A stretch of DNA of 41,781 nt from Nitrososphaeraceae archaeon (GCA_009377575.1 WHTU01000026.1:1-41781); one strand, 5' to 3'. Positions 1 through 8,627 are shown, counted from the first letter of the stretch. Notes: generated by a model not told the origin, from the letters alone. Numbers and translations are program-made.

Positions 1-27
1 GCCACAGTTAGGACAATACATAGTCAT
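1..27 (-). CDS. Zinc-ribbon protein, N-terminus only (runs off the left edge)
   Basis: Reading leftward from an ATG at 27, the codons give MTMYCPNCG before the window ends. The CPNCG knuckle so close to the start is typical of the short zinc-ribbon proteins common in Nitrososphaeria. A second ATG at 21 is also possible. Nothing more can be said because the rest of the gene is outside the window. Confidence 0.5.
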
Positions 28-302
28 GAATATATCACAATGACATATTCTCCTTATTAAGTACTCTATTTAATATTGATGTAATTTGCTATCTGATTCA
101 ACGATAATTCAAGAGAAACTTCTCAGAGTGTGTGACCCCTCTATCGGTATCATATTTGCAAATTTCTTACCTGATTATTAGTATAAGTTATGAATAGGTA
201 TTTATCACAATTATTCTAGACCCAATTTTGAGTTGTGCTCGTCGATTCTGGTAAGGGATACAAAAAATACACTTAAAACAAAGGGAAAGTATAACATAGA
301 TT

Positions 303-404
303 ATGCAAAAAGAACTGCTAAAATTTATACTAGCCATTTCTGGATTTTTCGCTCTATTTGGAATAGGATATTTCCTAAACCAGCATTTTCGGTTTGGGTC
401 TTGA
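303..404 (+). CDS. Small single-span membrane protein (33 aa)
   Basis: An ATG-started frame of 33 codons ending in TGA. The peptide starts MQKELLKF, continues with one hydrophobic stretch rich in Ile, Phe, Leu and Gly (about residues 8-26) and ends with a short polar tail (NQHFRFGS). That is the usual form of a single-pass membrane miniprotein. It stands alone, with 380 bases to the next gene. No family is recognised. The call rests on composition and a clean ATG, so it could be a chance frame. Confidence 0.35.
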   Translation: MQKELLKFILAISGFFALFGIGYFLNQHFRFGS

Positions 405-766
405 TAACCTAAAGAGCAGACACAATTATTTTGACTCTATCCTTATCCTCGTTTAGCCATAAGATCAAACCACATCTTCAATCCGACTCGTTTTCAACTC
501 GTAGAAGAACAATTGTTCAAGTCACGAATTAATGAATGCATAACCTTCAATCACTTTAAGTATCCATTGGATATGTTGTAAGCAAGTTTAACTAGATGTA
601 TATGCACGAACTAGACAACCAGAATAGATTCTCAAAAGTAAGTTCTAAGAGGTAGGATTTTAAATGTATTGGAAGGAAATATTGTGCCACATAATGTGGA
701 GGCGATCACCTCTACAATTGGTTTGCTGGTGCGCAGGTAACAAGACTTATCTAGTCGATTGATCGA
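405..766. other. Non-coding stretch before the MBL-fold gene
   Basis: AT-rich sequence with stops in all frames. I see no RNA gene or clear repeat. The right end should hold the promoter of the next gene, but no TATA box stands out. Confidence 0.4.
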
Positions 767-1555
767 TTGTATTTTCTATCCATAATGCAGGAGATTAGCA
801 AGACCATTCACTTCCCGAAATATGATACTACAGCCATCTCGGAAATAAATGATGGCATATACAGAATATCTGGATTTGCAAACGATTTTGGGATTACATA
901 CAATCAATTTCTTATCGCAGATAGGGACCCAATATTGATACATACTGGCCCCATAGGTAGCTATCATCTGATAGAGGACCGAATAAAAGAAGTTATGCCC
1001 TTAGAAAAGCTTGCATATGTAGCATTTCTCCATTTTGAAAGCGATGAGTGGGGAGGAATGGAATTTCTTCAAGCTCCAAAAATAAGGCTCGTTTGTAGCG
1101 ATTTAAGTTCAAAGCTAAATCTAACAGGATGGTACAACGTCCCTGTGAATCACATTTCATTTTGGGATAATGAAACTCTAAAGACAGGTAACAAGTCTCT
1201 ACGATTCATTATGACCCCTCATGTTCATCATTGGGACAGTATGATGATATTCGAAGAAACAACAAGATCATTGTTTACATCAGATTTATTCATCCAACCT
1301 GGAGATAATCATAAGGCCGTCATATCTGATGATCTATCAGAAAGTATGATTAATTTATACCGAGCAGTTGGCATATTTGCTAGCGAACAGCCAGTACGAA
1401 AGACTACAGAAAGACTTGTCAAGTTTAATCCAAGCATGGTATATCCAATGCACGGTAGTTGTTTAGATAGTTCAGTGTTTCCAAAGTACGTAGAAGCAAT
1501 CATGAATAAGGATTTTGCTTATACAGATATGCTACTTGGACAAAAGTTGTTATGA
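767..1555 (+). CDS. Flavodiiron-like MBL-fold protein
   Basis: A metallo-beta-lactamase-fold protein of the oxygen-binding di-iron type. Ligand motifs are in order: HFESDEWGG (about residues 89-97) in place of the hydrolase HxHxDH, TPHVHHWDSM (about 150-159), TSDLF with Asp173, and MHGS with His229. HxExD followed by PHxH is the pattern of the flavodiiron protein core, which reduces O2 or NO. No flavodoxin domain follows, so this is a stand-alone diiron domain that would need a separate electron donor. The first codon of the frame is TTG (767). ATG at 785 gives MQEISKTIHF and is a likely alternative. The substrate is not shown by the sequence. Confidence 0.75.
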   Translation: MYFLSIMQEISKTIHFPKYDTTAISEINDGIYRISGFANDFGITYNQFLIADRDPILIHTGPIGSYHLIEDRIKEVMPLEKLAYVAFLHFESDEWGGMEFLQAPKIRLVCSDLSSKLNLTGWYNVPVNHISFWDNETLKTGNKSLRFIMTPHVHHWDSMMIFEETTRSLFTSDLFIQPGDNHKAVISDDLSESMINLYRAVGIFASEQPVRKTTERLVKFNPSMVYPMHGSCLDSSVFPKYVEAIMNKDFAYTDMLLGQKLL

Positions 1556-1912
1556 TTGCCAATAGGCTAATCGACGTCTCCTAAGCGAGAACAAGACCGG
1601 TGAACGAGTGTTAACTGCTTGACTAGATGAATTCATAGAAATCAGTTACAAATTAATGGAAACATAAGAGAACTGAGCAGATTAAAGACCGAATATTTTG
1701 GAGGAAGTAGAATTTGAAGGAGATTGATGACAATTATGATTGAGTTTTCTGTTACAAGCAAGTAAGGAGCCCTGTCTTTTGTATTACTAGATAATAGATT
1801 TGTGGCACCTCCTAACTGAACCTATTTATTTTATTGGTTCAAGACCTAAATACACTCTCCCTCTACTTGATGTAATTCATACATTATATTCTAAATCATA
1901 CCGCAATTTTGT
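1556..1912. other. Non-coding stretch
   Basis: No credible ORF or RNA gene. A TATA-like run (tacattatattct, about 1879-1891) lies some 25 bases before the ATG at 1913, as expected for a leaderless transcript of the next gene. Confidence 0.35.
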
Positions 1913-2383
1913 ATGGGACATGAAATTATTCAAATGAATCATGATGCGGAAGTGAGGGTTGAATCTAGAGCTTATGAAGAATTTAAAGAATTCAATGGCA
2001 GAAAATACACCGGTATGAAAGTGGGGGGAAGTCACAAATGGTATTATGACAAAGGCACCTGGAACGAGAAAAAGATAACACCTGATAAATGGGAACTAAC
2101 ATATGCTGCCAATAAGAAGAGAGCTTGGGATGCCCCAGAAGGTTCAGGCGTTCCAGTCGGAACAGAATATCATTGGTATATTCTTGCGCATCAAAATGTC
2201 AGGAAACTCGATGCAAACAATTACGCAACTTCAATGACGGGAACCAAATACAAATTAGCGCATAAACGCGCTGGCAAATTAAACTGGAATACAAATGACA
2301 ATCAACAAAGAAAGCAATTAATACAAATATTAGAGGATTTAATCGTTGAACTGAAGAGCGAAATAATCGAAGATGCTAAATAG
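1913..2383 (+). CDS. Conserved hypothetical protein (156 aa)
   Basis: A soluble, Lys/Trp/Tyr-rich protein with no signal peptide or membrane segment. The first 120 residues hold many aromatic positions (HKWYYDKGTW, EYHWYILAHQ), which suggests a small beta-rich domain. The C-terminal 30 residues form a charged helix (about 128-154, QLIQILEDLIVELKSE). The ATG at 1913 has a TATA-like box at the right distance, and ATG at 1934 is a possible alternative. I do not recognise the family, and there is no operon partner: the next gene is convergent and 45 bases away. Confidence 0.6.
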   Translation: MGHEIIQMNHDAEVRVESRAYEEFKEFNGRKYTGMKVGGSHKWYYDKGTWNEKKITPDKWELTYAANKKRAWDAPEGSGVPVGTEYHWYILAHQNVRKLDANNYATSMTGTKYKLAHKRAGKLNWNTNDNQQRKQLIQILEDLIVELKSEIIEDAK

Positions 2384-2428
2384 ACTACAATTGGAATAAC
2401 CGCATACGTTCCACTTCATCCATCTTCT

Positions 2429-2890
2429 TTATTGTCCCTCTCTTTTGTCTTCAACATGATTGTTACCGTAATCCAATTTTGCATCGATCCTCTTCTGCAA
2501 TTCTTGATATCGCTCATACTTTTTACTCCACTTTGAAAGCACGAACCATTGTCTTATTCCTATCCCTAGCCATACAAGAGATACTAGAATTGGAATAATT
2601 CGAGCTAAAGCGACTTGAGGAGGAATATGTGGAGCATCATCAAAACCTTCAGCGAACCCTCTATCTTCATTAAAGTGGAACGGCGATCCAAATAGTGCAA
2701 ATGTAAGTGCAAATGCTATTGGTGGAATGATCATGATGGTCAGAATCATTATGATAAACATCTTCTTAGTCTTGTTTAACTGGGTGATTATACCATCCAT
2801 TATCTGAAAGATGTTTTCTCTCGAAATGTCCCCTTTGTCAACCTTGTCTGCTTCAGCGGGGTCAGTCATAACGAATATCACCCACATCAT
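2429..2890 (-). CDS. Two-span membrane protein
   Basis: A 153-aa protein with an acidic cytoplasmic N-terminus, a first hydrophobic helix around residues 44-66 (MFIIMILTIMIIPPIAFALT), a loop with several Asp, Glu and His residues, a second helix at about 92-113 (ALARIIPILVSLVWLGIG), then a basic coiled tail (KWSKKYERYQELQKRID). The real start may be the second or third Met: MTDPAEADKVDKGD at codon 8 looks like a natural N-terminus. The next upstream gene on the same strand, a winged-helix regulator, is 75 bases away and may be co-transcribed. The function is unknown. Confidence 0.6.
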   Translation of the reverse strand: MMWVIFVMTDPAEADKVDKGDISRENIFQIMDGIITQLNKTKKMFIIMILTIMIIPPIAFALTFALFGSPFHFNEDRGFAEGFDDAPHIPPQVALARIIPILVSLVWLGIGIRQWFVLSKWSKKYERYQELQKRIDAKLDYGNNHVEDKREGQ

Positions 2891-2965
2891 AATATAAGAA
2901 ATGCGGTAACTTTGTTACCTGATACCTACCTAATTCATTATACATTATCGTATCATAAACTATTA

Positions 2966-3259
2966 TTATCTGTCAGTTTCACTCCTTGGAAAAAACTCTT
3001 CGTATGGTTCCAGAATCTCTCTGAGTATCTGTCTTCCTTTCTCTGAAGCCCTGTATTTTATTATTATCTTATTTCCCCAAGCTTCTTCTGTTCTTAATAT
3101 TATTTCCTTTCTGACCATTTCTTCAATTATTTCCCTATGCTTAACGTTATTTAAGCCACAATAGCTCATGAGTTTACTTTGATTAAGCTCACCATATTCG
3201 TAAAGTTTCAACAGAACATCTTTCCTTATGTAAATCCTATCTCTATACTCATGGACCAA
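2966..3259 (-). CDS. Winged helix-turn-helix transcriptional regulator (HTH_45 type)
   Basis: A 97-aa one-domain DNA-binding protein. Helices at about residues 13-22, 26-36 (QSKLMSYCGLN) and 41-52 (REIIEEMVRKE) form the HTH. The wing follows (ILRTEEAW then IIIKYRASEKG), and the C-terminus ends in REILEPYEEFFP. The phrase YRASEKGRQ is the standard end of the HTH_45 winged helix, a very expanded family in Nitrososphaeria. It has no sensor domain, so regulation is probably by dimerisation or redox at the single Cys. It could act on its neighbour membrane protein, but nothing in the sequence shows a target. Confidence 0.75.
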   Translation of the reverse strand: MVHEYRDRIYIRKDVLLKLYEYGELNQSKLMSYCGLNNVKHREIIEEMVRKEIILRTEEAWGNKIIIKYRASEKGRQILREILEPYEEFFPRSETDR

Positions 3260-3486
3260 GTTGACTCAAATGCCGTAGTGTTCACTACTACTGATTGGAT
3301 CTTAGATACCATAAACAAGATCAGACATAACTTGTGAAAATGATGGATGTAGGAATAAGGACAAGTTTGATTCTGCTTCGAGCATGATCTATTATTCTAT
3401 GGGACTGCACATATAACATTTACTAATACTTTATTGATGTTGCTCATGCCAGAGAATTGGTAATCGAGCATTCAGTAGCTGTCCGA

Positions 3487-4041
3487 TTAGCCTTGGTTTG
3501 CAGTTGTTTTGACAAACACAAGAATTTTGCCGTTGATCTTATTCCGAAACTCGAACGCCGAAGAGGATTTGTTTATTAAAGCATTAACTTCTTCGTCACT
3601 AAGTTTATGATCAATCACGGTAAGAATGCCGTCTGATTTAAGTACTCTATATAGCTCTCTTATGATTCCATACGGGTTATGGAAATCGTGAAGCACATAA
3701 TATAGCAAAATTATATCGATGCTTGAATCTGGCAAACCTGTGTTGCCACCAGTTAGAATAATTTTAATATTCTTAAGTCCTCTCTTTGATGCAGATTTCT
3801 GTATCTGTTTTATCGCCAGTGGATGAATATCTGCTGCAATGACCGTTCCATTTTTGCCTACCATCTCTGCGGCTGCCATTGTGAAGCTACCTGGTCCACA
3901 TCCATAGTCTAGAATTGATACACCGTTTCTAATACCTTCTATCTTGTTTAGAATCTTCCTGGGTCGTAGGAATGCATCCCGAAATTTCAATATAAAGTAC
4001 ATGGATTTGAAACTGAACGCACTCATGGGTTTGTCAGACAA
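3487..4041 (-). CDS. Class I SAM-dependent methyltransferase
   Basis: A Rossmann-fold methyltransferase of the UbiE/Methyltransf_11 type, 184 aa. Motif I is ILDYGCGPGSF (about residues 43-53), the ribose-binding acidic residue follows in IAADIHP (about 68-74), and LLYYVLHDFHN (about 112-122) is motif IV. Two starts are possible: TTG at 4041 or ATG at 4026. The TTG overlaps the stop of a 50-aa ORF upstream on the same strand (4034-4186), which points to translational coupling and one transcript. The shared promoter carries the 33-nt element described in the findings. The methyl acceptor cannot be predicted. Confidence 0.8.
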   Translation of the reverse strand: MSDKPMSAFSFKSMYFILKFRDAFLRPRKILNKIEGIRNGVSILDYGCGPGSFTMAAAEMVGKNGTVIAADIHPLAIKQIQKSASKRGLKNIKIILTGGNTGLPDSSIDIILLYYVLHDFHNPYGIIRELYRVLKSDGILTVIDHKLSDEEVNALINKSSSAFEFRNKINGKILVFVKTTANQG

Positions 4042-4186
4042 TTGGTAGAGATTTCATTTCCTGTTTATTTACAAGTACATATAGGAGATTGGCATCCAAA
4101 TCAAGTTTGTCATCGCAACATCCAAACTTGTTGTAGCGGCTAAATACCTCCATGACAGGGTTTCCGTTCAGTTTGATTTTACTCAT
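4034..4186 (-). CDS. Small CC-motif protein coupled to the methyltransferase
   Basis: A 50-codon ATG frame whose TGA overlaps the TTG start of the methyltransferase. The protein begins MSKIKLNGNPVMEVF, has a paired cysteine motif in the middle (NKFGCCDDKLDLD, about residues 19-31) and ends EMKSLPIV. The two adjacent Cys followed by Asp-Asp suggest metal or thiol chemistry, but I know no family. Support for its being real: an ATG start, a TATA box (tttataaat, 4208-4216) about 25 bases upstream as in leaderless archaeal genes, a stop/start overlap with a clear enzyme, and the shared upstream element. Confidence 0.55.
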   Translation of the reverse strand: MSKIKLNGNPVMEVFSRYNKFGCCDDKLDLDANLLYVLVNKQEMKSLPIV

Positions 4187-4207
4187 GAAGTAATACAGGC
4201 ATTACAA

Positions 4208-4240
4208 TTTATAAATATGTAAGGGAGTGAAAGTATAGTT
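4208..4240 (-). promoter_or_regulatory. Promoter with shared 33-nt element, copy 1
   Basis: Read on the minus strand it is AACTATACT, five variable bases, then a block ending in ATTTATAAA, which is the TATA box. It ends 21 bases before the ATG at 4186. Copies 2 and 3 are at 29924-29956 and 35012-35044. All three have the same length and 26 of 33 positions in common. The part upstream of the TATA box sits where archaeal activators or TFB-related BRE contacts would be. Confidence 0.7.
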
Positions 4241-4683
4241 ATGAAAGTGCGGTAGCCGTTAATAGAGGGGAGCACAAGCAATATTTTTTAGGTCACCTCA
4301 CCACGCAATATGTATAGCTTTAGGTTATATCAGATACTACAAATAGAGATCATTATATGATTAAAAACATGATGACACCTTCTTCTTAGCGTATACAGTG
4401 TCCAGAGATTTAATTTTTCTGTAGTGCAATATCACTTGTACAGCACTTTTTACAATATCTAATAGTCATCAATCTGGAATTCTTATTTTTGTTATTCCTT
4501 ATTTGTAAGACAAGTTGATGTATTATGTAAAAATAGGCACATCCTTATTTCAAATGATCGATAGATTTGTTACTGATACTCTTGATAGAAATGAATTGCC
4601 CCACAGGACTATGCAATGTTTTACTTGATAAGAAACTATGCTGGTCCGGAAAAATCTGCATGTGCACGGAAATTATCTTATTA
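4241..4683. other. Non-coding stretch
   Basis: No credible gene on either strand. It is AT-rich with several T runs. It separates the methyltransferase promoter from the 3' end of the SnoaL-like gene. Confidence 0.35.
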
Positions 4684-5130
4684 TCATCGTTCCAATTCAT
4701 GGCGCAACTCTTCAGTTAGTCTTTGGGTTTCCTGGGGTCTTCCAAAATACTGCACTCTCGTGTTTTGAAATGCAGTGATGAGCCAATGTCCATTATTAGG
4801 GTCCACTTTCTTTACAACGATTGTATGGATTGAGTTCCGTTCGGGCTCAATATCCGTTTGTCCATCCATTATTGTTCCGCCAACTGCATGCATAATAGCT
4901 ACATCCGGGGTAAGGAAACGGATATTTCTAATCTTTCCTACAAGTCGGCTGCCTTTGAGGAAGGTATCAAAGGGTTGCTGATGAACGCTTGCTATATTTT
5001 GAAGCCCCTTGAGATGAGTACCGTCAAAGTCCACCAGATCACCATCTTCAGCAAATGGTGCGGCAAATATGCTACCACTTCCCCTGTTCCATCCATCAAT
5101 CATTTGAAAATAAAGAGTACTTATAGCCAT
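4684..5130 (-). CDS. SgcJ/EcaC-type NTF2-like (DUF4440/SnoaL) protein
   Basis: A small cone-shaped alpha+beta barrel protein, 148 aa from the ATG. Typical family signatures are MIDGWNRGSG, AAPFAEDGDLVDFDGTHLKG (about 24-43) and the closing strand HWLITAFQNTRV. Open sequence continues upstream of the ATG (QITQAVVQESSADDDK), in the place of the family's usual first helix, but has no ATG, GTG or TTG before the frame enters the upstream gene. The real N-terminus may therefore be a little longer, or the first helix was lost. It lies 55 bases after an ester-cyclase-like gene of the same fold, probably in one operon. The substrate is unknown. Confidence 0.7.
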   Translation of the reverse strand: MAISTLYFQMIDGWNRGSGSIFAAPFAEDGDLVDFDGTHLKGLQNIASVHQQPFDTFLKGSRLVGKIRNIRFLTPDVAIMHAVGGTIMDGQTDIEPERNSIHTIVVKKVDPNNGHWLITAFQNTRVQYFGRPQETQRLTEELRHELER

Positions 5131-5185
5131 TTTATCATCATCAGCCGACGATTCCTGGACTACTGCTTGGGTAATTTGTAAAGAT

Positions 5186-5638
5186 CTAAGGCCCTTCCAT
5201 GCCTTGAATAGTGGTTCGTACTGTGTAGAGGTGAGCCCAACCCAGACCGAGCTGCATCATAAAAGTGAGATCATCACGAATTGCCCTATGTTCTATTATT
5301 TTTCCATCATTACCAATCCTATGTATATGTATCGCTTGATATGCAATTTTGCGTCCTGTGGGAGGAATAACAAAGAAATTTCCTAAGTGTTCTCCGGTTA
5401 CGATCAAGGTCGAAATAACCTCATTTTCTGATGCAATGATTTCTAGCTCCTCATAATGAAGATTAGGAAAAGCAGTTCGCAAATACTTAACAGTATCTAT
5501 AAACTCTTCTGGTCCTCTCAATTTTGATCTAATCGGATCTACTTGCGATTCATGGTTAAAATTGTGTGGACTTATAAATTCATGGATCCTACTTATATCG
5601 CCAGAATTGAGGGCTTCAAGAGCCTGTCTTACAACCAT
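5186..5638 (-). CDS. SnoaL-like ester cyclase family protein
   Basis: A 150-aa NTF2-fold protein of the SnoaL/ester-cyclase group (polyketide cyclase-like). The usual landmarks are present: EALNSGDISRIHEFISPHNFNH near the start, the LRGPEEFIDTVKYLRTAFPNLHY core (about 40-62), VTGEHLGNFFVIPPTGRKI (about 80-98) and the final IHRIGNDGKIIEHRAIRDDLTFMMQLGL. The family covers many small-molecule enzymes and binding proteins, so the reaction cannot be stated. It is the first gene of a likely two-gene unit with the SgcJ-type protein downstream. Confidence 0.75.
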   Translation of the reverse strand: MVVRQALEALNSGDISRIHEFISPHNFNHESQVDPIRSKLRGPEEFIDTVKYLRTAFPNLHYEELEIIASENEVISTLIVTGEHLGNFFVIPPTGRKIAYQAIHIHRIGNDGKIIEHRAIRDDLTFMMQLGLGWAHLYTVRTTIQGMEGP

Positions 5639-5830
5639 AATATTGGTTTCTTCTTCTATTTCTCGTTCTGTTTTTACTCTTGATTCCTGTCACCTTATTA
5701 CTACTTTCTTTAATATCTAACGTTGATCTTTTTTCCATTTCAAATCTATCATAGTAATGTTTTTGAATGACAAAAAGTTAATGAGAGCATATATATACAT
5801 TTCAGACAGATCATGCTAAAATAAGACTAT

Positions 5831-6046
5831 TTGTTTCTCATAGCTATCACAAATGGTCAAATCGGGTGGCTAGCACTTTTCCTTTCAGAAGCAAGGCCCA
5901 CTAAAATTGGTATCAAATTCGTCATGCTTTCAATCATTGGATATTTTTCTATAATGTCGTATTATTTCTTTGGTTTCTCTGTTGAATATTGGTTTATAGG
6001 ATCAATTTATCTTTACAAGTTTTTATCAATTACCACCTACCAATAA
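5831..6046 (+). CDS. Possible small membrane protein (71 aa, weak)
   Basis: A TTG-started frame with two hydrophobic stretches (about residues 9-19 and 28-48) and an aromatic-rich end (YFFGFSVEYWF, then YLYKF). A TATA-like run (catatatatac, about 5788-5798) lies upstream. No ATG start and no recognised family. It may be a real membrane miniprotein, a relic, or a chance frame in AT-rich DNA. Confidence 0.25.
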   Translation: MFLIAITNGQIGWLALFLSEARPTKIGIKFVMLSIIGYFSIMSYYFFGFSVEYWFIGSIYLYKFLSITTYQ

Positions 6047-6316
6047 TCTCCTGATTAGGTCCAATCACTCTTGACAGAGAAAAGTTATCTCTTTCATCTT
6101 TTCGAATTATTAGATTGAAATCTGTAGTTTTCAATGTTGAAAAATTGAAATAAGAATAATAGTCGGAGATACATCCACAATGCAATTCTATCTCTTCTAA
6201 TCAGGTTTAATTCTAGGATTAAATCACTAGAGTCCGAATATAGATATCACCAGCCGGTCGATAAATCTCCGTTCTTTCGAGCCAAGAACTTCGTATATTT
6301 TTGGGAATTGTCACTC

Positions 6317-6862
6317 TTAAATTGCATCCGTCTTAGGAGATTCATTACTTCTGTGAGAAAAGGCATTGAACGATTTGTAGGTCTCAGCCCAATAATAACT
6401 CCACATTTTTTCATATTGTAAACACTGCTCATAATACACGGAAGAGAGTCTACTAGACAACGATAAGGTGTCTACGCCTAATTTGACAAACGAATACCAG
6501 GACTTTCCAATAATATCTGAAACTGTATACAAGGGATAGTTTTCAGAACGATAGATGTTTTTTTCATTGTTAATCTCGTTGTCAATTACCTTGACATTCT
6601 CAGTCGGAGCTGATTCATTTGATGATACCGTACCCTGTTGTATTGGGTCTTGGGATTTAGGTGCGATATTCTTGGAGTCTTCTTTATCAATCGATTCATC
6701 TTCTGTTACAAGGGAGTTTGCATTTACGCAGTCAACATGAACCTTCACTTCTGTGACAAATCCGCAGGAAGAGCATTTAAAATTCAATGCTTCTTTGCAT
6801 AATTCGCAGTATGAAAATGGAACAATTGATGATCCGCATTTGATACAGTTAGTAGCGCCCAA
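6317..6862 (-). CDS. Double zinc-ribbon protein with acidic linker
   Basis: A 181-aa protein. The N-terminal 35 residues hold a double zinc ribbon, CIKCGSS with CELCKEALNFKCSSCGF (Cys pairs at about 6/9, 19/22 and 29/32). A long acidic, Ser/Asn-rich linker follows (about 45-110), then a helical C-terminal part rich in Tyr, Trp and Ser (about 115-175). Such ribbons in Nitrososphaeria usually sit on proteins of unknown role and may mediate protein or nucleic acid contacts. There is no membrane segment and no operon partner. Confidence 0.65.
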   Translation of the reverse strand: MGATNCIKCGSSIVPFSYCELCKEALNFKCSSCGFVTEVKVHVDCVNANSLVTEDESIDKEDSKNIAPKSQDPIQQGTVSSNESAPTENVKVIDNEINNEKNIYRSENYPLYTVSDIIGKSWYSFVKLGVDTLSLSSRLSSVYYEQCLQYEKMWSYYWAETYKSFNAFSHRSNESPKTDAI

Positions 6863-7407
6863 TGCAACACTTTATCGGTTGACTTACTAATGAACCTTGT
6901 GCTATTCTTAGTTCACTTAGGAAACCTGATAAAAAAGATCCATTGCTGGATGGATTAGAATCTAAAGCCAACGCTTAAACTCTTGCCAAGTTCTTCAAAT
7001 ACTCGTACAATCCAGTATTAGAACCTAAAGATCACCTAAAAGAGTATATCTTTATACAGATAACAAATGTATCTCAAATAGACATACGGTATAATTATAC
7101 CACTTCCTCCTCTTATAACTTTCCTATACAGTAGTTGGAATTGCGAAAGTCTTGATGTATCTGTGACAGACAAGCATAATGATAATCTGGAGCCGACGTT
7201 TAGGTCATGCAAACTTGTTAGTCATCTAATCAGAGAATAAATAAGTACTATCATCGTTCTATACGGTAGAGGATGTAGACTGGGATCGATTGATTATGAG
7301 AAGACCCGCGTTATACATTATGATAAGTTTGAGAATATTCTATCACCTAAAGTTGCAGTTTGATCCCACAGAAAACACAATTTTCAGAGCTATCGAATAT
7401 CCAGAAA
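6863..7407. other. Non-coding stretch
   Basis: No credible gene. A 50-codon ATG frame entering the 3' end of the radical SAM gene (from about 7296 on the plus strand) has no recognisable features and is probably chance. The left end should hold the promoter of the zinc-ribbon gene. Confidence 0.35.
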
Positions 7408-8487
7408 TTAGCATGCTTCCTCCATATATCCTGGCTTTTGTTGGCTAATCATTTTTGACAATCCATTCATATAGTTTTTGGCAAATGTAGTAATTGGTTG
7501 CGAGGAGTACCATATACAGCCGAGAACTTTACAATCATGACAGGTTCTGGCAATGTCCCATTGGGGAGCGCTCCAAATTTCTTCTATACTTTGCTCAAGT
7601 AGATTGTAAGTATTTTGTGGACTATTAAATTTCCAACATGGAACCAGGACTGTACCATTACCATTAACAAAGATACTTTTCCACACTCCACACTCATCAA
7701 AAAGTCCCCTTCCATGTTCTATTATTTGCTCAAAGTACTGTGGCGGGATCATTATTTGAGGAGAAAAGTGTTTTCTTCTATAGTCAAGGATACTTTCGCA
7801 TACCCTGACCATTGTCTGTCGATCTGGAAGTAGGGAATAACTAACATCAGATCGATCTTCCACAAAGGTAAAAGAAACAGCATTGGAGCCCAATTCCTTT
7901 GCTCTTTCAAAATAAGACTGGTTGATGAATTCCTCAGTATTATATTTAGTTATAACGCTATTAAAGTAGTGTGGTATCTTATAGTCAGCCAAAAGATGTA
8001 GATTATTTATTATCCTACTATATACTTGTGGAGAAACGCCACGTATTTTGCAATACGATTCTTCGTAGACAGAATCAATGCTGCAAGTGACAAACTGAAT
8101 ATATTTCTTTAATTCGGCAAGATCAATGGTGTGAAGTAATGAACAGTTAGTGATCAGTGTAATAGGAATTTTTAGGTTGTAAATGTACCGAACAAGTTCC
8201 ATAAAGTCAGGACGACTAGTCGGCTCACCTCCTTCGATGATAGACCAAATACAATATTTTGAAACCTTATCAAAGATTGATTCCCATTGCTCTGTAGTCA
8301 AGTCATTTTTCCTTGCCACGTCAATTTGACTAATCTTATCAGGATCTCCAAAAGGACACATAGGACAATAAAAATTACAGTAATGGGTTAAACTGAAAAC
8401 TGCAATTAATGGACGCCTTCTTCCTAAAACTCTGTTGCCCGACCAATTGCCTAAAAGCTTGATTGTACGTATAGTGTCGACTGGCAT
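7408..8487 (-). CDS. Radical SAM/SPASM-type enzyme
   Basis: A 359-aa radical SAM protein. The [4Fe-4S] motif is CNFYCPMC (Cys37, Cys41, Cys44), the SAM-binding GGEP motif is at 86-89, and the TIM-barrel core follows. A C-terminal Cys set in SPASM style, Cys266, Cys284 (NGNGTVLVPC), Cys316, Cys319 and Cys324, should hold an auxiliary cluster. SPASM enzymes often modify ribosomally made peptides but also act on other substrates. A 37-aa ORF lies 26 bases upstream on the same strand (8514-8627), the place where a precursor peptide gene would be. The substrate is not proven. The start is the ATG at 8487. Confidence 0.8.
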   Translation of the reverse strand: MPVDTIRTIKLLGNWSGNRVLGRRRPLIAVFSLTHYCNFYCPMCPFGDPDKISQIDVARKNDLTTEQWESIFDKVSKYCIWSIIEGGEPTSRPDFMELVRYIYNLKIPITLITNCSLLHTIDLAELKKYIQFVTCSIDSVYEESYCKIRGVSPQVYSRIINNLHLLADYKIPHYFNSVITKYNTEEFINQSYFERAKELGSNAVSFTFVEDRSDVSYSLLPDRQTMVRVCESILDYRRKHFSPQIMIPPQYFEQIIEHGRGLFDECGVWKSIFVNGNGTVLVPCWKFNSPQNTYNLLEQSIEEIWSAPQWDIARTCHDCKVLGCIWYSSQPITTFAKNYMNGLSKMISQQKPGYMEEAC

Positions 8488-8513
8488 TAGGTTTACAATA
8501 TCATAGCAGCATA

Positions 8514-8627
8514 TTAAGTTGCTGTCGTTATTGGTTGGATTTGTGACATTTTACATCTTAATTCAGCATAAAATTTGAACTTCTGAGTTTCCACTAATCC
8601 AAAGTATGCTTCATTTTGCGTAGCCAT
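8514..8627 (-). CDS. 37-aa ORF before the radical SAM gene (candidate precursor peptide)
   Basis: An ATG frame of 37 codons ending in TAA, 26 bases before the ATG of the radical SAM/SPASM gene and on its strand. The peptide starts MATQNEAYFGLVETQ, has an aromatic/basic middle (KFKFYAELRCKM) and a Thr-rich end (PITTAT). The short length, the position and the possible modification targets (Tyr, Phe, Cys, Lys, Thr) fit a RiPP precursor, but I recognise no leader motif. No clear TATA box is seen before it. It could be a 5' leader ORF or a chance frame. Confidence 0.35.
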   Translation of the reverse strand: MATQNEAYFGLVETQKFKFYAELRCKMSQIQPITTAT

